Part shown: piece by piece, positions 51,275 through 60,192 of the stretch
How the letters are laid out: each line of letters starts with the position of its first letter
Position numbering within the stretch: the stretch's first letter is position 1
Source: Micromonospora sp. WMMD961
GTDB taxonomy: Bacteria > Actinomycetota > Actinomycetes > Mycobacteriales > Micromonosporaceae
Assembly (NCBI RefSeq): GCF_029626145.1
Contig: NZ_JARUBJ010000002.1
Coordinates: 2,200,501 to 2,264,500, forward strand
Direction: 5' to 3'
DNA length: 64,000 bases
Program-made: the position numbers and the translations under genes
The notes under the pieces: generated by a model
What the model saw: only the letters and a program-made list of their open reading frames with translations
Told to the model about the DNA's origin: nothing
The model's database searches: none

Positions 51275-51667
51275 TCACCTCCGTCGTCGGTATCGGGCCG
51301 GTCCTGACCGTCGTTCACGCGTCCTGAGCGACCGCGTGCGGGCCGCCGCGTGATGCAGTCCCGGGCGGGGCCAGCGTTGCTCTCGCCTCGACGGCGGCCG
51401 ACGGTCCGAGGATCTGTCGGAACGGCCCGTCACGAGGGCCGGGTGCACATGCTGACCCAGAAATCGACTGCTGACGATGATCGTGTTGGTGTGTTCGCTG
51501 GCGGCGTAGGCGACCAGGGGCCTGGTGGTGAGAAGCTCGCCGACGGCGATGACGCGGAACGCCCGGTCGCCGATGTCGGAAGCGCAATGGACGCAGCCCA
51601 ATGCGAGCAGGGGAAGGCGCATGCGCCCGACGGGCCAGGGCAGCGCGATAGAAGGACGCGTAGACAT
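51275..51667 (-). CDS. Hypothetical protein
   Basis: A 130-codon minus-strand frame starts at an ATG with a well placed GGAGAG site. The first ~80 residues have natural composition (GRMRLPLLALGCVHCASDIG and FRVIAVGELLTTRPLVAYAA), with one hydrophobic stretch, whereas the last ~45 are Arg/Ser-rich and look like read-through of a frameshifted end. No family is recognised. Could be a small gene or a decaying one. Confidence 0.35.
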   Translation of the reverse strand: MSTRPSIALPWPVGRMRLPLLALGCVHCASDIGDRAFRVIAVGELLTTRPLVAYAASEHTNTIIVSSRFLGQHVHPALVTGRSDRSSDRRPPSRREQRWPRPGLHHAAARTRSLRTRERRSGPARYRRRR

Positions 51668-52046
51668 GATCTCTCCAATGATCTGACAGAAGGCATGGGA
51701 ACGAACCGACGGCGACGTCGGCAGCCCAGGCGCGGGGGAGGTGTCAGGTCTAGAGAGCAGGCGGTGTCACGCGGGGTGAGGTCCTCTCGTGAATGCGTCG
51801 GAGATGCGAACCTCGTTGCACGGTAGGCCGGAACGGGTCGGCGAGGCCATTCATTTTGGTGCGGTGTCGGGGCGGTGGCCGTCCACCGCCAGGCGGAGAT
51901 GGTCGCACGCGTGCTGAAAGCGTCGCGGACGCCGACCGCGGCGGCTGAAAAATCGCGCCCAACTCGGTAACCAAATCGGTTCCCCAACCCGTCAGGTAGG
52001 TGACGGATCGCCACGGTGGGCGGTCGACCGACGAGGGGTACGGGAC
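51668..52046. other. Upstream region of the sigma-factor operon
   Basis: No gene found. It holds the leader of the sigma/anti-sigma-like operon; around 51955-52010 an AT-richer patch with GGTAACCAAATCGGTTCC-like imperfect dyads precedes the ATG at 52047. No convincing -35/-10 can be assigned. Confidence 0.35.
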
Positions 52047-52937
52047 ATGGGTGAGGTCCGTGGACGTTTCAGGGACGATCTGGCCCGCCACCCCGCGCCA
52101 CCGTTGGGTGACCTGATCCAGCAGTCAGTGGTGCAGGGTCGCCGACTGCGCCGCCAGCGCCGCCTGGCGCAGTTCGGCGCCGGCGGATCGGCACTGGCGA
52201 TGCTGCTGGTGATCGGCCTGGTCGCCGGGCCGCTCGGCGTCGGTACCGATGACGCCGGCCAGCCCGGCGGGCCGAACGTCGGCTCGCCGGGTGGGCTGGT
52301 CGACACCGCCACACCGCCCCCGACTGACGCCCCAGCCGGTGCCCGGCGCGGGTTTGCCGAGGGCACCGACGACGGGCAGGGGAACGTGCCCCGCCTCTCC
52401 AACCCGCCGAACCCCTTCACCAAGGTGATCGACACCGTGAGGATCGGGCCCGGGCCGGACGGTGAGCTGCGGACCACCACACCGCAGGGCGCTATGGAAC
52501 TGTTGACCCGGCTTCTCCCCGAAGGGAAGACCGGCGGATACCGGAGCCTCCAGAGCAGCGGCGCAGGCCCCGGAATGCCATACATACAGCTCTTCCTCGA
52601 TCGAGGCGAAGGGCTGGGCATGCTGCGGCTCTCGATCTACCAGGACAACCTCGGCGGCGACCCGCCTCCGGGGACGGTGGAGCTGACCGAGATTCCCGAC
52701 AACTGCGTGCAGAACAAGATGGTTACGGTGTACCACCGCAGCGGACTCCAGATCGCTCTGGCGATCTCCACCTGTCTGGCCTGGGACGGCAAGGGATCCT
52801 CGCCGGCACCGCCCGCCCTCTCCGTGAGCGAGGCGATCGAGATCGCCGCCAACCCGAACTGGGGGACGAGACTGCCGGTCGAGTTCGTCACCAGTGGTGC
52901 CAAGAGGTTCGCGACGCTGGCCCGGTCGAATGGCTGA
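52047..52937 (+). CDS. Single-pass membrane protein, putative anti-sigma partner
   Basis: A 296-residue protein. A charged cytoplasmic N-terminus (about 1-45, ending GRRLRRQRRLAQ) precedes one transmembrane helix (about 48-66), a Pro/Gly-rich extracytoplasmic linker (70-110) and a globular domain to the C-terminus. It overlaps the start of the SigE-type sigma gene by eight bases, so the two are co-translated. Topology and coupling suggest regulation of the sigma factor by an external signal, but the N-terminus lacks a recognisable zinc anti-sigma motif (HxxxCxxC), so this is inference. Confidence 0.7.
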   Translation: MGEVRGRFRDDLARHPAPPLGDLIQQSVVQGRRLRRQRRLAQFGAGGSALAMLLVIGLVAGPLGVGTDDAGQPGGPNVGSPGGLVDTATPPPTDAPAGARRGFAEGTDDGQGNVPRLSNPPNPFTKVIDTVRIGPGPDGELRTTTPQGAMELLTRLLPEGKTGGYRSLQSSGAGPGMPYIQLFLDRGEGLGMLRLSIYQDNLGGDPPPGTVELTEIPDNCVQNKMVTVYHRSGLQIALAISTCLAWDGKGSSPAPPALSVSEAIEIAANPNWGTRLPVEFVTSGAKRFATLARSNG

Positions 52938-53430
52938 CGAAGACTTCGTGGAGTTCGCGCAGGCGGCGGCGGGCCGGCTGCGCGACGCCGCGTTTCTGAT
53001 GTGCCGCGACTGGCATCTCGCCCAGGACCTCACCCAGACGACGCTGGCCAAGGTGTACGCCAACTGGAGGCGGGTCCGTCGGGCCGACGACCCGCATGCG
53101 TACGCCCGCAAGGTTCTGCTGCGCTGCATGATCGACCAGCAGCGGCGTCGCTCCAGCCGCGAGTTGGCGATGTCGGCGCCGCCGGATCGGGGCGAGGAAC
53201 ATCCGGCCGAGCTGCGCATGACGTTGCTGGATGCGGTCGCCACCCTGCCGTTGCGGGACCGGGCGATCATCGTCCTGCGCTACTGGGATGACCTGAGCGT
53301 GGAGAAGACCGCCGAGGTTGTGGGCGTATCCACCGCCGTCGTCAAGAGCCAGAGCATGCGCTCCCTCGGCCGCCTGCGCGAGTTGCTCCGCGATACCCGT
53401 TCGGAGCTGTTCGCCGAGGAATGCCATTGA
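52930..53430 (+). CDS. ECF RNA polymerase sigma factor, SigE family
   Basis: A 166-residue ECF sigma factor of the actinobacterial SigE family (TIGR02983-like). Region 2 is FVEFAQAAAGRLRDAAFLMC with DWHLAQDLTQTTLAKVYANW; region 4 is LPLRDRAIIVLRYWDDLSVE followed by the helix-turn-helix TAEVVGVSTAVVKSQSMRSL. No C-terminal extension. ATG at 52930 lies inside the end of the preceding membrane protein gene. The lipoprotein and hydrolase genes downstream in the same direction may be part of its regulon. Confidence 0.93.
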   Translation: MADEDFVEFAQAAAGRLRDAAFLMCRDWHLAQDLTQTTLAKVYANWRRVRRADDPHAYARKVLLRCMIDQQRRRSSRELAMSAPPDRGEEHPAELRMTLLDAVATLPLRDRAIIVLRYWDDLSVEKTAEVVGVSTAVVKSQSMRSLGRLRELLRDTRSELFAEECH

Positions 53431-53589
53431 CCGGCCGCGTCTGAGGTCGAGGTGCGGCGGATCCCGGTGGGTGTCGGGCCGCCGAGCGGCAACCATCGTG
53501 CCCGTGCTGCGGCGACGACGAGCGTGCCCCCACGCGTCGTCGCCCGAGGTGCGACCTGCGGTGGCAACTATCTGCGTCTGGAGGTTCCC

Positions 53590-54270
53590 GTGTCCGTGTC
53601 GAGCAGACCGTGCCACGGCCGGATTCGCGGCCGAGGCCGAGGCCCGATCGCTGTCGTGCCTGCGGTCCTGTCGGTGTTGGTGGTGATGGCCGGAGGGTGT
53701 CATCGGGCGGAACCCGGAGTCGGCCCCGGCGAGCGACACACGGCGAGCGCCGAGCCGGGCGGTTCGCACATGCTGTTGGGCGCGGGCGACCTGGGCTCGG
53801 ACTGGCACCAGGACGACGCTCGAACCGGTCCGCCGCTCTGGCCGTGGGAGCAGGATGACTGCCCCGGCTATCAGAGCAGCGACTACGCGGCGAAGTCGCA
53901 CAGGCGTGCTGCCACGGAGCGTCACTTCCGGCCGTCTGACGGCTCGCCGTCGGCCCACCACATCGTGGAGACGTACGAACCTGGGTGGGCGGAGCGGAGT
54001 GTCGAAGACGTCCGTCGGGTTCTCCTACGGTGCTCGAGCTACCTGGTCCACGCCTCGCGGGTGTCCTTCGACGTCGTCGATCCACGTTATCTGGGCGGCG
54101 TCGGCATCCTCGTCAGAGGCCGCATCGAGCGTGCCGGCATCACGAGTACCACCCGCTACTTCGTGATACTGAAACGAGGCGAGACGGTCTCGACGGTCAG
54201 CCTGCCCGACCCGGGCAGCCAGGCCGTGGTGGACTCGATCGCGACGAAGGCGGTGGCCCGTCTTGGCTGA
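53590..54270 (+). CDS. Putative lipoprotein of unknown function
   Basis: A 226-residue protein. From the GTG at 53590, which has GGAGG six bases upstream, the N-terminus is Arg-rich then hydrophobic (AVVPAVLSVLVVMAGGC), ending in a lipobox with Cys near residue 37, so it is probably a lipid-anchored exported protein. The mature part has WHQDDA, Trp/Pro-rich and DVRRVLLRCSSYLVHASRVS segments typical of sensor-like lipoproteins in actinobacteria. An upstream in-frame extension lacks these features. Its TGA overlaps the TTG of the hydrolase gene. Confidence 0.7.
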   Translation: MSVSSRPCHGRIRGRGRGPIAVVPAVLSVLVVMAGGCHRAEPGVGPGERHTASAEPGGSHMLLGAGDLGSDWHQDDARTGPPLWPWEQDDCPGYQSSDYAAKSHRRAATERHFRPSDGSPSAHHIVETYEPGWAERSVEDVRRVLLRCSSYLVHASRVSFDVVDPRYLGGVGILVRGRIERAGITSTTRYFVILKRGETVSTVSLPDPGSQAVVDSIATKAVARLG

Positions 54271-55174
54271 GCGGGCAGGTCGGCAGCTGCCACGCCGCTG
54301 GGTCGTCTCCGCGGTCACCATGTCTCTCGCCGGCGTCGCGACCGCCGCCTTCGGTGCCACTCGCGGTCGCAACGGCGACGAAGCCGGCCCGGCGCAGCGT
54401 CCTTCTCCGGCCAGTCCGATTCCCACGACGCCGGCCGTCGACCGGATCGATGGGGCGAGAAGGCGCATCGAGGCCTACGTGGAGCGGTACGACGGCCACC
54501 TGGCGGTCGCGGCACTGGATCGACAAGGAACGGCTGCGGTGACCGTCGGTGCCAAACGGTTCGAGACGGCCAGCATCGTCAAGGTCAACATCCTCGCGGC
54601 CCTTCTGCTGCGGCAGAAACCGCCGGGCAAGGCCCTGAGTTCTGACACCAGACGGTTGGCCGAAGCCATGATCGTGTCCAGTGACAACGCCGCGGCGGTG
54701 ACCCTGTGGCAGCGGATCGACGGCGCGCGTGGCCTCACCGCCGCGAACCGGTCACTGGGTCTGCGGGAGACCAAGCCCAACGCGCACTGGGGGCTCACCA
54801 CGACCACTGCCGCCGACCAGCTTCGTCTGCTGACCGCGCTGACCTCGCCCACGGGACCGTTGACCCCGCAGGACCGTACCTTCGTCATGGGCCTCATGAA
54901 GAAGGTGATCCCCGAGCAACGATGGGGAGTCACCGACGCGCGGGAGCCGGGCAATCCTTCCGTCTATGTCAAGAACGGATGGGACACCGCTGACGTCGAC
55001 GGTGGCCGCTGGCTCGTCAACAGCATCGGACGGATCGTCGAGGCCCGTCATGACTGGCTGATCGCCGTGCTCTCCGACCATCACGTGAGCCAGGAGGAGG
55101 GCGTCCGCGTCGTCGAGAAGGCCGCCACGTACGTACTCAAGGAGATGCGCGCCGCCACTGCGGCCGACCGTTGA
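54263..55174 (+). CDS. Secreted serine hydrolase of the class A beta-lactamase fold
   Basis: A 303-residue exported protein. An N-terminal RRWVVSAVTMSLAGVATAAF segment is a signal peptide. The catalytic motifs are ETASIVKVN (SxxK), MIVSSDNAAA (SDN) and YVKNGWD, which has K-N-G in place of the K-T-G of beta-lactamases; the omega-loop Glu is not clearly placed (LRETKPN). Such actinobacterial proteins are related to beta-lactamases but many are peptidases or of unknown function, so antibiotic hydrolysis should not be assumed. TTG start overlaps the lipoprotein stop. Convergent with the esterase gene. Confidence 0.82.
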   Translation: MAERAGRQLPRRWVVSAVTMSLAGVATAAFGATRGRNGDEAGPAQRPSPASPIPTTPAVDRIDGARRRIEAYVERYDGHLAVAALDRQGTAAVTVGAKRFETASIVKVNILAALLLRQKPPGKALSSDTRRLAEAMIVSSDNAAAVTLWQRIDGARGLTAANRSLGLRETKPNAHWGLTTTTAADQLRLLTALTSPTGPLTPQDRTFVMGLMKKVIPEQRWGVTDAREPGNPSVYVKNGWDTADVDGGRWLVNSIGRIVEARHDWLIAVLSDHHVSQEEGVRVVEKAATYVLKEMRAATAADR

Positions 55175-55188
55175 TCCCGGACGACGGA

Positions 55189-56454
55189 TCAGCGACGACG
55201 GCGGGCCATCCACTGCCAGATGTGGGTGCCGTCGCGGCTCGGGTCGTTGCGGGCCACGTAGATCCAGGACCAGTGACCGGGAAACTGGTAGCCGTTCCAC
55301 ACGACGTGGTCGTACAGGGTGACCAGTGATCCCGGGATGAGGTTGTGGGCGTGGATCGTGTTGGTCTCGGGTGGCACGGTGTCGTCGTCGCGCGAGGTGA
55401 CCAGCCAGGTCGGGGTGCGGATCGCCGCCAGCTCCGCGTCGGTGAGCAGCGGCGGGCCGTCCCCGCCGAGCGGCTCGACGACGCCGCAGATCGGCACTGA
55501 CGCGGCGAACAGGTCGGGATAGGCGACTGTCATCTCCATCGACATGTAGCCGCCGTTGCTGCAACCGACCACATAGATCCGGTCGGGGTCGACCCGCTTG
55601 CGGCGTACGAGGTCCTGGACGATCTCGCGGATCAGCGGGGCGAACCGCGGGCCGTCCTCCATCCAGTACGAAGTGCTCTGCGGAGCGACGACGTACGCGC
55701 CGGAGAAGATCCGTTGAGCCTCCGGGGTGGCGAAGCCCAGCGCGCCACGGTTGGCGCGCAGCGTGGTCTCGTTGTCGTAGTAGTCGTCGGGCAGTGACGC
55801 ACCCTCGCCGCCGCCGTGCAGCCAGAGGATCAACGGCAGTCGACCGAGGCGGGGTGATCGCTCGGGGGAGTACAGCCGGTACTTCATACCCGAGCGCGAG
55901 ACGTGGTGGCTGAAGGCGTCCACTTCGGGGTTGGACAGCCGCCCCTGCACGAAGCGCGTGATGGTGACCGGCGAGCCGTGGCGCCGCACGAGCGGGGTGT
56001 TCTGCGTGATGGTGTAGACGAGGTCCAGCTGGACGTTGCGGCCCCTGCTGAGGATGTAGCCGAGGGTGCCACCGCCCGGTTGACCTTCGGCGTGGCTCAG
56101 CTCCAGCACGATGTTTCCGTGCCGGTCGAGCCGGGCTGCGGTCACCGTGCGGTCCAGGTCGTACTCGCTGAAGATCAGATCGTCGGGGGCGATCGGGATC
56201 GGGCTGGTGGCCTTGGCGTGCACGCTGAACGTGCCGGGGGTGAGCCCGGCGGGGTCGATCGGCCCGAGGCCGCCGGTGTCGAGGGTGACCGAGGTGACCT
56301 GCTCACCACCGTCGAGCGTCTTCGCGTCGAGGGTGAACCTCACGCTGGTGGGGTGGTGGACACCGGCGTGGGCGGCGGAGGCGGGCAGCGCCAGGCCGAC
56401 AGCGGCACCGGCGCCACCGGCCAGGACGGTGCGGCGAGTGACAGACGCGGACAT
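55189..56454 (-). CDS. Tat-exported esterase of the PHB-depolymerase/feruloyl esterase type
   Basis: A 421-residue secreted alpha/beta hydrolase. The N-terminus SVTRRTVLAGGAGAAVGLAL is a twin-arginine signal ending near AHAG. An N-terminal beta-domain (about 35-180) precedes the hydrolase: LPLILWLHGGGEGA (oxyanion region), VVGCSNGGYMSMEM with nucleophile Ser in GCSNG, TSRDDDTVPP (acid) and FPGHWSWIYV with the catalytic His. The pattern matches poly-hydroxybutyrate depolymerase-like or carbohydrate esterases. ATG at 56454 is chosen over one 33 bases upstream because GGGGG lies six bases before it and the Tat motif starts there. Confidence 0.88.
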   Translation of the reverse strand: MSASVTRRTVLAGGAGAAVGLALPASAAHAGVHHPTSVRFTLDAKTLDGGEQVTSVTLDTGGLGPIDPAGLTPGTFSVHAKATSPIPIAPDDLIFSEYDLDRTVTAARLDRHGNIVLELSHAEGQPGGGTLGYILSRGRNVQLDLVYTITQNTPLVRRHGSPVTITRFVQGRLSNPEVDAFSHHVSRSGMKYRLYSPERSPRLGRLPLILWLHGGGEGASLPDDYYDNETTLRANRGALGFATPEAQRIFSGAYVVAPQSTSYWMEDGPRFAPLIREIVQDLVRRKRVDPDRIYVVGCSNGGYMSMEMTVAYPDLFAASVPICGVVEPLGGDGPPLLTDAELAAIRTPTWLVTSRDDDTVPPETNTIHAHNLIPGSLVTLYDHVVWNGYQFPGHWSWIYVARNDPSRDGTHIWQWMARRRR

Positions 56455-56605
56455 GCGGGCCCCCGACCTTGCGATGTCGATGTTCATCGATGGCATTTCA
56501 ACCTAGCGCCGTAGAGATCCGCTGGCAACCGGCGCCACCACGGGGTGATTACGGCTTCACCGTCATTGCGGTCACTGGTCGCCTCCGTGGGGGCGGCTGC
56601 GGTAG

Positions 56606-56655
56606 TGAGCGGTATACCTCAGCGTCACATTCATGACTCTGAGGTATGCCGCTCA
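56606..56655. repeat. Long inverted repeat in a 303-bp gene-free gap
   Basis: TGAGCGGTATACCTCAG (56606-56622) and CTGAGGTATGCCGCTCA (56639-56655) are complementary except for one T-G wobble, with a 16-nt spacer. The rest of 56455-56757 shows no gene. Possible roles are a double operator, a terminator for the holin gene or a small mobile remnant. Confidence 0.55.
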
Positions 56656-56757
56656 ACCGCACATCGACCTTGCAGGCAGCCAATTCGGGTGGCGAGCGTG
56701 CTGCGCTGTGCCCGCAGCCCGTCTTGAGTGAGGACTTACTCGTCTAGTAGGTCGCCG

Positions 56758-56991
56758 TTACTGCTCGGCACGGACAAGGCTGGGCGAGTCGCCCTCTCCC
56801 GACACCTTCGCACTCACCAGCGAGGTGAGCACCGACAGCACCGCCGCACCGGATGCGATGCCACCGGCCGCAGCCCAGTCCGCCTGCCAGGCGTTGAACA
56901 CGACGTCGGCGCCCCAGTAGAGCAGCAGACCCTGCGCGGCACTCTTCACCGCGCGCTCGGCGGTGGCCTTCCAGAACTTCGTGGTGAACAT
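56758..56991 (-). CDS. Phage holin, r1t type
   Basis: A 77-residue protein starting MFTTKFWKATAERAVKSAAQ with two hydrophobic segments (about 20-35 and 43-62) and a charged tail, matching the r1t-like holin family of actinophages (pattern FWKxxxERAxxT/SxAQ). GGAGG lies seven bases before the ATG. No endolysin, tail or integrase gene is near, so it is an orphan: a prophage leftover or a host-adopted holin. A holin makes a membrane pore in the producing cell. Confidence 0.8.
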   Translation of the reverse strand: MFTTKFWKATAERAVKSAAQGLLLYWGADVVFNAWQADWAAAGGIASGAAVLSVLTSLVSAKVSGEGDSPSLVRAEQ

Positions 56992-57209
56992 TGTGGTACC
57001 TCCATGGGTAGGTTCCTCGGCTGGTCCATAAGCCAAGAATGCCTGCTCAGGAGGGGTAAGTGCTTGTCGCCTTCCGGGCTCGCCGCCCTCGCCGAGGGCG
57101 GGGGTGACTCCCGTCCCGGACCGAGCGCGACCCACCGGTGGAGATCCGACGTGACGCGCCCCATCGGCGGGGCACATCTGCCGACGGACGTCACCGGAAC
57201 GCGGAGCGC

Positions 57210-58049
57210 CTACGGTTTGCGGGCGAGGAGCCCGACGAAGGTGTGATAGGTGTCGGTCTGCGTCGGAGCGGGTGCATCCGGCTCCGGACGCCACTCGGCC
57301 AGCGGCACCAGCCCTGGCTCCAGCACCGTCAGCCCTTCGGCGAACGAGAGGATCTCCTCGTCCGTGCGCCAGCGGCCGGTGCCCAACGACTCGTTGAAGA
57401 CCCGCTCGACCTCGCGGGCCTTGCGGGAGCCCTCCGGGTCCCGCTCACCCGGGTCGCGGAAGTGCGAGATCGCTACGTAGCTGCCGGAGGGCAGCGCGTC
57501 GATCAATTCCGCTGCCACCGCTCGCGGGTCCTCGTCGTCACCGAGGTGGTGCAGGATCGCGAAGAGCAGCAACCCGATCGGCCGCTCGAAGTCGAGAAAC
57601 CGACGTACGTCCGGGTGATTGAGGATCTCCTGCGGCGCCCGGATGTCTGCCTGGATCACCGTTGCGGTGCCCTCCGCGGCCAGCAGAGCCCGCCCGTGCG
57701 TCAGGACGATCGGGTCATTGTCCACGTAGACCACCTGGGCCTTCGGGTTCTGCTCGGTGGCGACCTCGTGCACGTTGCCCTGGGTGGGCAGCCCTGATCC
57801 GATGTCGAGGAACTGGTCGATGCCCGCCTCGCCGACCAGGAAGCGAATCACGCGACGGAGGAAGGCCCGGTTGGCCTGGCCGGCTGCCGGCCCGTCCGGT
57901 GTGATCCGCAGCGCGTGCTCGGCGACCTTCCGGTCGACCTCGAAGTTGTCCTTGCCGCCCAGGAAGAAGTCGTAGACCCGCGCCACGCTGGGAACGCGAG
58001 GGTCGATGCCAGGGGGGACGGCATTGTCGCGGGTCACGGGCTTCTCCAT
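57210..58049 (-). CDS. DUF574/SAM-dependent methyltransferase (Methyltransf_19 family)
   Basis: A 279-residue protein of a family abundant in Streptomyces and Micromonospora. Hallmarks are PSVARVYDFFLGGKDNFEVD near the N-terminus, QFLDIGSGLPTQGNVHEVA (SAM site), VVYVDNDPIVLTHGRALL and FAILHHLGDDEDP. Function unsettled; members are expanded in antibiotic producers. Monocistronic. ATG at 58049 fits the family start. Confidence 0.92.
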   Translation of the reverse strand: MEKPVTRDNAVPPGIDPRVPSVARVYDFFLGGKDNFEVDRKVAEHALRITPDGPAAGQANRAFLRRVIRFLVGEAGIDQFLDIGSGLPTQGNVHEVATEQNPKAQVVYVDNDPIVLTHGRALLAAEGTATVIQADIRAPQEILNHPDVRRFLDFERPIGLLLFAILHHLGDDEDPRAVAAELIDALPSGSYVAISHFRDPGERDPEGSRKAREVERVFNESLGTGRWRTDEEILSFAEGLTVLEPGLVPLAEWRPEPDAPAPTQTDTYHTFVGLLARKP

Positions 58050-58268
58050 TCACTTCGGATCGGCGCCGGCCGAGGTCTGTCGGCGGCGATGCCGGCGCTG
58101 CGGCGAGTGTAGCGATCGGGACGGTTGAATTTCCGCCCCGACTGGTACCGCTCCCAGCGAACCGTCCCCTCACCAGCGCACTCTTCGCGCGAAACGCTGA
58201 GCAGGCGTTCCAGCACGCATCGATCCGGTGGTGGGATGCCCGCCTCCCGGCGGACCCAGGGCTGAGCG

Positions 58269-58961
58269 TCACGCACGCGGTGGGGTGAGTCTGGTCGCCA
58301 CGGCGTCGAGCACCCAGTCCAGGCCGGTCGCGAAGGACGTCTCGGAATCCACGTCCGTGCCGTGGTGCACCGCCTTGGCCAGTGCCGGGAAGCGGCCCGT
58401 GGCGAGCATTCTCGTCACGTGCGGGCCGGAGGCGCGCTGCCAGTCGTGCCTCGACAGGCCGGTGGCGCGCTCGGCTCGTAGGTTCGCGATTTCGCGCCTG
58501 ATCGCGCCGGTGAAGTAGGCGCTGACAGTCTCCACGGCGCGCATGACGGTGTCGATGTCGGCCAGGCCGTCGAGGGTGGCAAGCGTTGCCTCGGCCACGG
58601 CCAGCCCGTTCGGTCCCAGCGTCGGGCGGCCGCCGAGCAGGTCGGCCAACCAGTTGTGCCGGAGTGCGGTCTGCCTGGTGCGGTGGGCGAGGATGCCCAG
58701 CGCCTCCCGCCAGTCACCGGGTTGCTCGCGGGGGAGGATCTCGGCGTAGATCTCGTCCACCATGAGGTCCAACAGCTCGCTCTTGGTGGCGATGTATCCG
58801 TACAGCCGCATGGGGCCGGCGTTCAGCCGGGCGGCGACCTTGCGCAACGACACCGCGTCGAGGCCGCCCTCGTCGGCCAGCGCGATGGCGGCGGCGACGA
58901 TGCGTTCGCGGTCGAGCGGCACGAGGCGATTCGGCGGCTCCGGCCGGTCCCACACCGTCAT
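58269..58961 (-). CDS. TetR-family transcriptional regulator
   Basis: A 230-residue repressor. The helix-turn-helix is in PLDRERIVAAAIALADEGGL, AVSLRKVAARLNAGPMRLYGYI; the following KSELLDLMVDEIY is typical. The C-terminal domain (about 95-225) belongs to the TetR_C-type found in Tet(R)/VarR-like regulators. ATG at 58961 begins the domain; an extended frame upstream crosses the promoter of the divergent gene. A perfect palindrome at 58999-59013 between the two genes is the likely operator. The gene it controls, a flavin monooxygenase, is frameshifted. Confidence 0.9.
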   Translation of the reverse strand: MTVWDRPEPPNRLVPLDRERIVAAAIALADEGGLDAVSLRKVAARLNAGPMRLYGYIATKSELLDLMVDEIYAEILPREQPGDWREALGILAHRTRQTALRHNWLADLLGGRPTLGPNGLAVAEATLATLDGLADIDTVMRAVETVSAYFTGAIRREIANLRAERATGLSRHDWQRASGPHVTRMLATGRFPALAKAVHHGTDVDSETSFATGLDWVLDAVATRLTPPRA

Positions 58962-58998
58962 GATCACATCCGTTCTCTTTGCCAGGCATCGTATGGGC

Positions 58999-59013
58999 CG
59001 ATACGGTGTATCG
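58999..59013. promoter_or_regulatory. Operator-like palindrome between TetR and monooxygenase genes
   Basis: CGATAC-GGT-GTATCG is a perfect 6-3-6 dyad three bases before the monooxygenase ATG. A second dyad, CGTAT/ATACG, overlaps it on the left (58990-59005), and CACCGTATCG recurs inside the gene start (59023). Position between divergent genes supports TetR binding. Confidence 0.6.
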
Positions 59014-59015
59014 CC

Positions 59016-60136
59016 ATGAGGCACCGTATCGCCGTCGTCGGTGGGGGCCCTGGCGGCCTCACCTTCGCCCGTGTCCTGCACCGCCACGGCTTCCCCGTCA
59101 CGATCCTCGAACGCGATCCCGCCCCCGACGCCCGCCCTCCGGGCGGCACCCTGGACCTGCACGAAGGGCTGGGCCAATCCGCGTTGGACAAGGCGGGGCT
59201 GCTGGCCGAGTTCCACGTGCTGTCTCGCCCCGAGGGGCAGGCCATGCGCATCCTGGACACGACCGGCACCGTCCTACGCGACTGGCGACCACGTCCCGAC
59301 GACCGGGCCAATCCCGAGATCGACCGCGGACAACTCCGCGATCTGTTGCTCGGTCGTCTGGACGTCCAGTGGGGGCGGGGCGTGTGACCCAGGTGGTGCC
59401 GGGAACCCGAGACGGCGTGCTGGTGCAATTCGCCGACGGGCGAGAGGAGACGTTCGACCTCGTGGTCGGAGCGGACGGCGCCTGGTCCCGGGTCCGCCCG
59501 GCGGTCTCACCGGTGACGCCGCACTACACCGGCGTCGCCTCTGTCGAAACCTTCCTCGACGAGGTCGACATCCGCCACCCCGACCTGGCCCGACTGATCG
59601 GCGACGGCTCCGTGGCTGTGTACGGCGTGAACCGCGCCCTCGTCGCCCAGCGCAACAGCGGCGGCCACGTCAGGGTGTACGCCCAGTTCCGCGCGCCGAT
59701 GGACTGGCACGCGAACCTGGACCTGGCCGACGTCGAGGCCGTGCGATCAAGCCTGCTGGCTCTGTTCGACGGCTGGGCCGATCCCGTACTCGACCTCCTC
59801 CGCCACGGCTCGGCGTTCGTCCACCGACCCCTCTACGTCCTGCCCGTGTCCCACACCTGGGCACACACCTGCGGGGTGACGCTGCTGGGGGACGCCGCCC
59901 ACCTGATGCCCCCGTTGGGGGCGGGTGCGAACCTCGCGATGTGGGAAGGCGCCGAACTCGCCGAGTCCATCGCCACCGGGTCTGAAGACCTGGACGAGGT
60001 TGTCCGCGCCTTCGAGGGGCGGATGTGGGAGCGGGCCGCCAGGTGGGCGGCGATCACGACGGCCGGGCTGGAACGCCTCGTGAGCCCGGACCCGGCCGAA
60101 GCGCTCGCCCTGTTCGACCAGGTCCAGCCAGACTGA
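59016..60136 (+). pseudogene. FAD-dependent monooxygenase with a frameshift
   Basis: Reading from ATG 59016 gives a TetX-like flavin monooxygenase N-terminus (RIAVVGGGPGGLTFARVL, the FAD GxGxxG motif, then GGTLDLHEGLGQSALDKAG), but the frame ends at TGA 59385-59387. The second frame continues without a gap from RVTQVVPGTRDGVLVQFADG through VVGADGAWSRVRPAV and GVTLLGDAAHLMPP (the GD FAD motif) to 60136. A single indel of -1 or +2 in the G-rich run at 59370-59382 joins them to about 373 residues, the normal length. Either a true pseudogene or a homopolymer sequencing error. Confidence 0.85.
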
Positions 60137-60192
60137 CGGCCGCCCGTGCGCTCTGTCGGCTGCACCTGGACGCCGCCGGACACTATGGCGGC

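Noticed and set aside
54263..55174. A beta-lactamase resistance gene
   Set aside because: The fold is right, but KNG replaces KTG and the omega-loop Glu is not clearly placed, so antibiotic hydrolysis is not supported.
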